DNA from: Paenibacillus montaniterrae
GTDB lineage: Bacteria; Bacillota; Bacilli; Paenibacillales; Paenibacillaceae
Reading direction: 5' to 3'
Length of the DNA: 64,000 nt
NCBI RefSeq assembly: GCF_018403185.1
Contig: NZ_BOSE01000001.1
Location: 1,178,001 to 1,242,000 of the forward strand
The notes beneath the pieces are model-generated. The model had not been told where the DNA came from, did not search any database, and saw only the letters and a list, made by a program, of their open reading frames with translations. Positions within the stretch are counted from its first letter, which is position 1, and each line of letters opens with the position of its first letter. A program made the position numbers and the translations under genes. This document shows positions 58,901 through 64,000 of the stretch, piece after piece.

Positions 58901-59118
58901 TCAGCAAAATGACTGCGCAGCATGCGTGTCTCAGCACGATCCTCGCCGCTGGCTGCGCCATAGAGCGCGAAGCAGATCGCATCGAAAATCGTTGTTTTGC
59001 CCGCACCGGTATTGCCTGAGATGACAAACAATCGGTGATCGCCTAATTTGCGAAAATCGATCGTCTCCTGATCACGGTAAGGGCCAAATGCCGTTAATGT
59101 AAGCTGTATCGGTCTCAT
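55978..59118 (-). CDS. sbcC: Exonuclease SbcC
   Basis: The gene encodes 1046 aa from ATG 59118, next to the end of sbcD. It is an SMC-like ATPase: Walker A GNTGAGKT (35-42), the Q-loop QFSQIVMLPQGEF, long Gln/Glu-rich coiled coils (about 200-500 and 550-850), and the zinc hook CPVC (Cys521, Cys524). The C-terminal lobe has the signature TLSGGEKFNAAL (about 946) and Walker B MMFIDEGFGSLDEE (about 980). With SbcD it forms the Mre11-Rad50-type nuclease that opens hairpins and removes blocked DNA ends. The coiled coils are unusually Gln-rich. A 1.3-kb palindromic repeat array lies upstream of the operon. Confidence 0.95.
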   Translation of the reverse strand: MRPIQLTLTAFGPYRDQETIDFRKLGDHRLFVISGNTGAGKTTIFDAICFALYGAASGEDRAETRMLRSHFADEATHTSVELIFAVRDKQFRVFRQMKHRKSGNKSETGEKIELFELTERGEVPAVDRFVIRDVDQRLAEIIGLTRDQFSQIVMLPQGEFRKLLTSSTDNKEEILRKIFRTEIFEQLEQLVGQQTKQVQEQLRSGQQAQTLLLHQIAEQLPLREGSELAQVYEQEQQNSYQVSQALEAELEHYEQQQQQLEQVKIELAEQLSLARKAVQDAEQHNRKLAELTAKQAEYGQLQERADEIELLQQALVKGEKARFVEPYEQRCTRAQQQMREALQALEALSQRHQHLSAELAQAQQQWEQQQALEPRRAALQVELHELEGLAPLVKQLQQQLLRLAEADQQQQQLKRKLEASEAALQAVRVRRQELQQLLQNSEHKAIQYAELQAQLKQIQKQGTAISQLVKEAAELQELAKQEEGAELSRQQAYSALQELEQLWLGGQAGELAMHLHDGQPCPVCGSQQHPHKAVRMEHMPSKEQLEQAKAEHLKQLQEQQRIHAQQSAKLNMIAAQLQQQEQITDASGAAIAFEPYEQTDQLRAKLEYAQQRLREQWKQVKEQEQQLQAEVEQSKQHKEEQQRLEQQVEQLEQQHKQQLNDQQQLLIRHATISSTIEQLTERIPQALQQEEQLSAKLQQSRAEFNQLNESWKAAGDHFQQVANQHTTVKTQLESQQQQTARLQLELEESKTSYQQQLAEAGFEQENDYIAAKLTAEQLQSYRATIEQHKERIVRLANELELLEQAVADRSYIELEPLQAELASWQSRFEALIAEETQQKHFAAEIVRFMERIKGTSNQLQQLEAKLSLLADLFSTMKGDNPLKLSFERYILIDYLEQILTMANLRLSKLSNGQFELRRSDRLETYGKQSGLGLDVYDAYTGQNRDVKTLSGGEKFNAALCLALGMADVIQAHQGGVSIEMMFIDEGFGSLDEESLQKSIQALAELQRAGRMIGVISHVQELKAALPACLEVNKSRDGYSYTSFVIK

Positions 59119-60279
59119 CTATTCTCCACTCTCCTTTAAGAGCAGCTCATAGGCTTCGGCAAACAGCTTTTCTTTGTCGCTGGAAAGCTCGGCTCCTCTA
59201 ACCTCCTGATAGAAAGCGCGAAACAGCTCCAATGGCTTCAGCTCCTGCTTTATGATTGCTGCAGCTGGCTGCTCCGCTTCCTCGCCGGCGGTTTTGCTTT
59301 GTCCTGCTATTCGTTCAACATGCATCGCATTCGGGTATACCGCCCGTATTTTTTCCATTGGAAACAGCACTGGATTTTCGTCTGTCAGCGTAACATATAC
59401 ATAATCTTCATTTCTCGGATAACGCTCAATATCAGCGATAGTTCCGACCACGCGGCGCATATCCCGTCTCGCAGTCAAATCAGTCTTGCGGACTTCAACG
59501 CCGTCCGAGCCAACCTCAACAACGAGATAGCCCTTATGATGCTTCTCCTCAGAGATTGAATATTTCAACGGCGAGCCTGCATATCGTACATGCTCAATGC
59601 CAACATGATGCGCCTGATGCAAATGGCCAAGTGCGACATAATCAAACGCCTTCAGCAGCTCGGCGCTTACATATTCGGCGCCGCCAATCGATAATGGGCG
59701 TTCCGAATCACTCGTATTCTGCTCCGCCTCGCCATACGGTGTAACAAAGGCATGGGCAATCAGCACATGTCGCGCGCTTGCGTCCCAATTTTCTACAATA
59801 TGCGCCACAATCGCCTCCATCGCATCCTGGTGAGAGCGAATATGCTCCTGACCCAGAACATGACGCACAATAGAAGGATCCGCATATGGAATCAAATAAA
59901 AATGCACCTCTCCAGCATCATCATGAAGCACGATAGGCTCAATCGGGTAGCGCAGCTGACCGCATAAATACAACCCATTGCGCTCCATCAGCTTTACTGC
60001 GAAATCAATGCGGTCCGGACTGTCGTGGTTGCCTGCAATCGCCAGCACAGGAACATGCAGCTCCAGCACCAGGCGCTCTAGTATATCATTAAGCAATTCT
60101 ACTGCTTCTGTCGGCGGTATCGCACGATCGTATAAATCGCCGGCTATAATAACTGCATCAGGCTGCTCCTGCTTGACATCCTCGATAAACTGCTCAAGCA
60201 CATAAGCTTGGTCCTCCGTCATATAAACGCCCTGGACAAGCTTGCCCAGATGCCAGTCTGCTGTATGAAATAGCTTCAC
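59119..60279 (-). CDS. sbcD: Exonuclease SbcD
   Basis: The gene encodes 386 aa if started at GTG 60279, nine bases after AAAGG, giving VKLFHTADWHLGK like other SbcD proteins; ATG 60288 or 60300 would add 3 or 7 residues. The Mre11-type phosphoesterase motifs are in order: DWHLGK, IAGDLYDR, GNHDSPDR, HAFVTPYG, GHLHQAHH. A capping domain and a C-terminal region of about 60 residues follow. SbcD carries the Mn2+-dependent nuclease activity of SbcCD. The stop codon abuts the sbcC start, so the genes are translationally linked. Confidence 0.94.
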   Translation of the reverse strand: MKLFHTADWHLGKLVQGVYMTEDQAYVLEQFIEDVKQEQPDAVIIAGDLYDRAIPPTEAVELLNDILERLVLELHVPVLAIAGNHDSPDRIDFAVKLMERNGLYLCGQLRYPIEPIVLHDDAGEVHFYLIPYADPSIVRHVLGQEHIRSHQDAMEAIVAHIVENWDASARHVLIAHAFVTPYGEAEQNTSDSERPLSIGGAEYVSAELLKAFDYVALGHLHQAHHVGIEHVRYAGSPLKYSISEEKHHKGYLVVEVGSDGVEVRKTDLTARRDMRRVVGTIADIERYPRNEDYVYVTLTDENPVLFPMEKIRAVYPNAMHVERIAGQSKTAGEEAEQPAAAIIKQELKPLELFRAFYQEVRGAELSSDKEKLFAEAYELLLKESGE

Positions 60280-60342
60280 TTCCTTCATCCTTTCATACAT
60301 TTCGTTTCTTCTTATAGTTTACCATCCTCGGGCTCACTGTTC

Positions 60343-60892
60343 TAGCGCTCCGGAGTAAAGCATCCTTCAGTCAGCGCTGCGGAGCAATGCATCCTTCAGT
60401 CGCTTTTTAAATCGTAATGCTTTTATTTGAATTTTTTAGGGTTGCATTACGATGTTAAAGGCGACACTCTGCGTTTTTCAGCGCTCCGGAGCAAAGCTTC
60501 CTACAGTCGCTTTTTAAATCGTAATGCTTTTATTTGAATTTTTATGGTTGCATTACGATGTTAAAGGCGACCCTCTGCGTTTTTCAGCGCTCCGGAGCAA
60601 AGCTTCCTCCAGTCGCTTTTTAAATCGTAATGCTTTTATTTGAATTTTTTAGGGTTGCATTACGATGTTAAAGGCGACACTCTGCGTTTTTCGGATGCTT
60701 TGCTCCTCCGCTGTAGCTTTTTTCTGTGGAGTGCGCTATGAAGCGTGCGTAGCGGCATCAGCGCTACGGAGCTAAGCATCCTTCAGTCGCTTTTTAAATC
60801 GTAATGCATTATTTGAATTTTTTATGGTTGCATTACGATGTTAAAGGCGACTCACTGCGTTTTTCGGATGCTTTGCTCCTCCGCTGTAGCTT
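60343..60892. repeat. R1 palindromic repeat array
   Basis: Four R1 units in tandem after partial copies: 60444-60527, 60550-60633, 60657-60807 and a half unit from 60830. Unit starts are 106-107 bp apart for the first three. Each unit begins GCATTACGATGTTAAAGGCG and ends with the pairing GTCGCTTTTTAAATCGTAAT plus GC; spacers read TTTTATTTGAATTTTTTAGG or close variants. The units fold as hairpins. No gene is present. Confidence 0.85.
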
Positions 60893-60897
60893 TCTTT

Positions 60898-61089
60898 GAG
60901 TGCAGAACCAAGAAGCTTGGACGTTAGTAGAAAGCAAGGAGCACAGCGTAGGCAATAAGCTACGTGAGCACCTCAAATGTTTTCGCAGAAAACATACTTC
61001 GTAAGCATTGGCCTTTCGCTATCGTTCAAGATTCGCCGTCGAATCCACTACAACGCAACACATCGTCATCAAAGCCCAGCTTTTTGAAC
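60898..61089. repeat. R2 element, long subtype, joined to R1
   Basis: 192 bp from GAGTGCAGAACC to AAAGCCCAGCTTTTTGAAC. The left end is cut at the same place as in the copy at 28159, and it follows an R1 half in the same way. Confidence 0.8.
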
Positions 61090-61106
61090 ATCCTCTTTCA
61101 ATGAAA

Positions 61107-61277
61107 GTTCAAAAAGCTGGGCTTTCAGGACCAAGAAGCTTGGACGATAGTAGAAAATGAGGAGCGCAGCGTAGGCAAAATGCTACGTGAGCACCGGAAT
61201 TTTCGCTAGCGTTCAAGATTCGACGTCGAGTAATCCCCAACGCAATCGCATCGTCATCAAAGTCCAGCTTTTTGAAC
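61107..61277. repeat. R2 element, array unit 1
   Basis: 171 bp with ends GTTCAAAAAGCTGGGCTTT and AAAGTCCAGCTTTTTGAAC. Followed by the 16-bp spacer ATCCTCTTCCAATCGA. Confidence 0.88.
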
Positions 61278-61293
61278 ATCCTCTTCCAATCGA

Positions 61294-61464
61294 AGTTCAA
61301 AAAGCTGGGCTTTCAGGACCAAGAAGATGGCACGATACTAGAAAGCGAGGAGCGCAGCGTAGGCCAAAAGCTACGTGAGCACCGCAACTTTCGGTAGCGT
61401 GACATATTCGCCGTCGAATCCGCTACAAAGCAACGAATCGTCATCAAAGTCCAGCTTTTTGAAC
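61294..61464. repeat. R2 element, array unit 2
   Basis: 171 bp, same ends as unit 1, followed by a nearly identical spacer. Its interior is closer to the 17-kb copies (GGCACGATACTAGAAAGCGA) than to units 1 and 3. Confidence 0.88.
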
Positions 61465-61481
61465 ATCCTCTTCCAATCGAA

Positions 61482-61652
61482 GTTCAAAAAGCTGTGCTTT
61501 CAGGACCAAGAAGCTTGGACGATAGTAGAAAATGAGGAGCGCAGCGTAGGCAAAATGCTACGTGAGCACCGGAATTTTCGCTAGCGTTCAAGATTCGACG
61601 TCGAGTAATCCCCAACGCAATTGCATCGTCATCAAAGTCCAGCTTTTTGAAC
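61482..61652. repeat. R2 element, array unit 3
   Basis: 171 bp, almost identical to unit 1, with GTTCAAAAAGCTGTGCTTT at the left end. It ends 125 bp before the GH2 start codon. Confidence 0.88.
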
Positions 61653-61776
61653 CTCCTCTATAGATGTCATTTTAGTTCCGTGTTATGATTGCCTTGTATG
61701 TACGCGCGATCACAGTTGGTGGCGCAATAAGCGCTCTAGCGCTTGGCATACTTTAGCGAAAGGAGACTAAGTAACG

Positions 61777-64000
61777 ATGAGTCAAAAGCAATTGTTTAAC
61801 AACTATTGGTATTTTTCCAAGCAACCGCTAAATACATCTTATGAAGCCGTATTAGCAGACGAGCAGGCCTGGATGTCTGTTACACTGCCTCATGATTGGC
61901 TAATTTATGACAGTAATAATTTGTACGAAAATAGCGAGGGCTGGTATCGCAAAACGCTGCATGTCGCTGATGCGGATGCGACCAATCGCACTTCCCTGTA
62001 CTTTGAAGGCGTTTATATGGACTGTACGTTATTTGTCAACGGTCAAGCAGCAGGAGAATGGAAATATGGCTATTCCAGCTTTGAAATTGATATTACTCCT
62101 TTCCTTGTGCAGGGCAATAATGAGCTTGTTATGAGAGTGGTTCATCAATCTCCCAACTCGCGCTGGTACTCAGGGGCCGGCATCTATCGTTCTGTTTGGC
62201 TAATCTCGAAGCCGCAGACGCATCTTGCGACGCATGGCGTCTATGTGGCGACCAAGCCGCAAGAACAAAGCTGGCTTGTGGATATCGATAGCGAAATTGT
62301 ATTCGAGCAGCAGGCTGATCCTTCGTCATCTTACCGAATCGTTCATAAAATTAGCGACGCAAACGGCCTGATCGTAGCAGAGCAAACAACTGCAGCAAGC
62401 ATTGATGCCGGCAGCACGGTTACTGTCAAAACAGAGCTTGAAGTGGAGCAGCCGCAGCTGTGGAGCTTGTCATCCCCGCAGCTATACCAGTTGGAAACCT
62501 TGCTATATCGCGATGACCAGCTGCTGGATCGTGAAACGGAGCGCTTTGGTTTCCGCACCTTGCGCTTTACAACAAATGACGGCTTTTACTTGAATGATCA
62601 ATATGTGAAAATATACGGCGTCTGCCAGCATCATGATCTCGGAGCGCTCGGTGCTGCGGTTAATCGCAAGGCTCTGCGCCGCCAAATTGAATTGCTAAAG
62701 GAAATGGGCGTGAATGCAATTCGCACTGCCCACAATATGCCTGCCGTAGAGCTAATGGAGCTTGCCGATGAAATGGGTGTGCTGATTTGCTCGGAAGCAT
62801 TTGACATGTGGGAGCGTTCAAAAACAACCTATGACTACGCCCGTTTCTATCCAGAGTGGTGGCAAAAGGACATTGCGAGCTGGGTTCGCCGCGACCGCAA
62901 TCACCCCAGCCTGATCATGTGGAGCATCGGCAATGAAATCTATGATACGCATGCCGGTCAACGCGGTCAGCAGCTGACTCGCGAGCTGATGGAGCTTGTT
63001 CAGCAGCTTGATTATAAAACGAACGCTGTTGTAACGATCGGCTCCAATTATATGCCTTGGGAAAACGCCCAGAAATGTGCCGATATCGTCAAGGTAGCTG
63101 GCTATAACTATGGCGAAAAATATTACGACCAGCATCATCAGCAGCATCCAGACTGGATCATTTATGGCAGCGAGACAGCTTCTGTTGTGCAAAGCCGCGG
63201 CATTTACCATTTCCCGCTGGCACAGGCTGTGCTTGCTGATGACGACGAGCAATGCTCGGCGCTTGGCAACAGCTCGACTAGTTGGGGAGCAAAAAGCACG
63301 GAAGCCTGCATCATTGCTGACCGTGACGCTACCTATTCGCTGGGTCAATTTATATGGACGGGCTTTGATTACATAGGCGAGCCTACACCTTACCATACGA
63401 AAAATTCTTATTTTGGCCAGCTTGATACGGCAGGGTTCAAAAAGGACTCCTATTATATTTATCAGGCGGAGTGGACCGATTACCGCAAGCAGCCGATGAT
63501 TCATATTTTCCCTTACTGGGATTTCTCTGAGGGCCAGCTAATCGATGTGCGCGTATGCTCCAACGCTCCGAAAATTGAGCTGTTCTTCAATGACGTATCT
63601 CAAGGTGTCGTTCATATCGACCATCAACACGGGCAAAAGCTGGTCGGAAACTGGCAGCTTCCATATACGAAAGGCGTATTGCGCGCTGTCGCCTACAATG
63701 AGCATGATGAAGTAATCGCAACAGATGTGCAGGCATCCTTCGGAGACGCTAAGCAAATCACGCTTACAACGCACGAAACGAAGCTTATTGCCGACGGCTC
63801 TGATCTTGCGTTTATTGAGATCGCTATGACTGATGAGCAGGGATTGCCCGTACAAAATGCCAACAACCGTGTACATGTGTCGATCACAGGTCCAGGACGT
63901 CTCGTTGGACTAGACAATGGCGACAGCACAGATTACGAATCCTATAAAGGAACAACGCGCAAATTGTTCAGCGGCAAGCTGCTCGCAATTGTCGCAAGCA
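61777..64000 (+). CDS. Glycoside hydrolase family 2 protein (3' end outside window)
   Basis: The frame is open from ATG 61777, with AAAGGAG eleven bases upstream, to the window edge (741 codons). No signal peptide, so the enzyme is intracellular. Order: sugar-binding jelly roll (about 10-165; VTLPHDWLIYD, GWYRKTL, YFEGVYMDCTLFVNG, RWYSGAGIYRSVWL), an immunoglobulin-like domain (about 170-280), the TIM barrel (about 285-560), then further beta domains. The acid/base is in MWSIGNEI (Glu387) and the nucleophile in IYGSETAS (Glu466). GH2 members include beta-galactosidases, glucuronidases and mannosidases; the DHW and long C-terminal domains suggest a beta-galactosidase type, but substrate is not certain. 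Confidence 0.9.
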   Translation, partial: MSQKQLFNNYWYFSKQPLNTSYEAVLADEQAWMSVTLPHDWLIYDSNNLYENSEGWYRKTLHVADADATNRTSLYFEGVYMDCTLFVNGQAAGEWKYGYSSFEIDITPFLVQGNNELVMRVVHQSPNSRWYSGAGIYRSVWLISKPQTHLATHGVYVATKPQEQSWLVDIDSEIVFEQQADPSSSYRIVHKISDANGLIVAEQTTAASIDAGSTVTVKTELEVEQPQLWSLSSPQLYQLETLLYRDDQLLDRETERFGFRTLRFTTNDGFYLNDQYVKIYGVCQHHDLGALGAAVNRKALRRQIELLKEMGVNAIRTAHNMPAVELMELADEMGVLICSEAFDMWERSKTTYDYARFYPEWWQKDIASWVRRDRNHPSLIMWSIGNEIYDTHAGQRGQQLTRELMELVQQLDYKTNAVVTIGSNYMPWENAQKCADIVKVAGYNYGEKYYDQHHQQHPDWIIYGSETASVVQSRGIYHFPLAQAVLADDDEQCSALGNSSTSWGAKSTEACIIADRDATYSLGQFIWTGFDYIGEPTPYHTKNSYFGQLDTAGFKKDSYYIYQAEWTDYRKQPMIHIFPYWDFSEGQLIDVRVCSNAPKIELFFNDVSQGVVHIDHQHGQKLVGNWQLPYTKGVLRAVAYNEHDEVIATDVQASFGDAKQITLTTHETKLIADGSDLAFIEIAMTDEQGLPVQNANNRVHVSITGPGRLVGLDNGDSTDYESYKGTTRKLFSGKLLAIVAS

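Noticed and set aside
61109..61300. Possible coding relation between R2 frames (x-F-D-D-D) and CydDC tail as a conserved protein motif
   Set aside because: The similarity is at DNA level from the shared repeat end, not evidence of a protein domain.
60343..61652. CRISPR array
   Set aside because: The units are 84-171-bp palindromes with conserved spacers, not short direct repeats with unique spacers, and no cas gene is near.

Overview
The window looks like a chromosomal segment of a spore-forming, low-to-mid-GC Firmicute, most likely a Paenibacillaceae member (Paenibacillus/Cohnella type). The evidence is a GerE homologue, a YhcN/YlaJ spore lipoprotein, a YtvI-like membrane protein, sufCDSUB in Bacillus order, a fused CydDC, the methionine-salvage pair mtnK-mtnA, collagen-like G-P-T proteins, frequent TTG/GTG starts with strong AGGAGG sites, and many intergenic palindromic elements. 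I see no phage, transposase, rRNA, tRNA or CRISPR array.

Layout. 1-1715: two minus-strand secreted proteins, a NEAT haem-binding protein (partial) and a small NEAT-like protein, behind an exact 19-bp Fur box. 1882-2745: an SRPBCC/ArsR operon with three operator palindromes at its promoter. 3008-6351: a lipoprotein and two CorC/CNNM paralogues. 6620-9002: a small protein with a retropepsin-like protease, a PhnB-type VOC protein and a WYL regulator. 8983-11664: an AraC regulator fused to a siderophore-binding domain, then a paralogous siderophore-binding lipoprotein with its own Fur box. 12038-17155: gerE and a glycosylation operon (GtrA, GT2, 1110-aa PMT-type enzyme). 17737-27550: YtvI-like protein, YfkAB radical SAM enzyme, two HD-GYP proteins, YunD, MoaD-MoaE fusion, ThiF/MoeB-type enzyme and an MFS exporter. 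28307-34626: cydA-cydB-cydDC with a CRP/Fnr-type site at about -41.5. 34813-37440: aldehyde dehydrogenase, an unknown protein and YhcN. 37658-41937: three tandem collagen-like genes flanked by two paralogous 29-codon Arg/His-rich micro-genes. 42086-47276: sufCDSUB. 47390-55839: DUF1802, mtnK-mtnA, YunC, a YceI protein, GGDEF/EAL and small membrane proteins. 55978-60279: sbcD-sbcC. 61777-end: a GH2 glycosidase (partial).

How the parts fit. Iron is a recurring theme: haem and siderophore binding under Fur boxes, SUF Fe-S assembly and cytochrome bd. Late sporulation is a second theme (gerE, yhcN, ytvI-like, collagen-like proteins, micro-genes). Cyclic-di-GMP is represented only by likely degrading or sensing proteins (two HD-GYP, one EAL with a degenerate GGDEF).

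The most unusual structure is a set of four intergenic palindromic repeat families, here called R1-R4. They form arrays at 17.3, 27.6-28.3 and 60.3-61.7 kb. R2 ends show paired, hairpin-preserving changes. One R2 copy encodes the last 13 residues of CydDC, and the largest array lies directly upstream of sbcDC, whose product family cleaves DNA hairpins. The best candidate for an undescribed gene set is the pair of micro-genes flanking the collagen-like operon.
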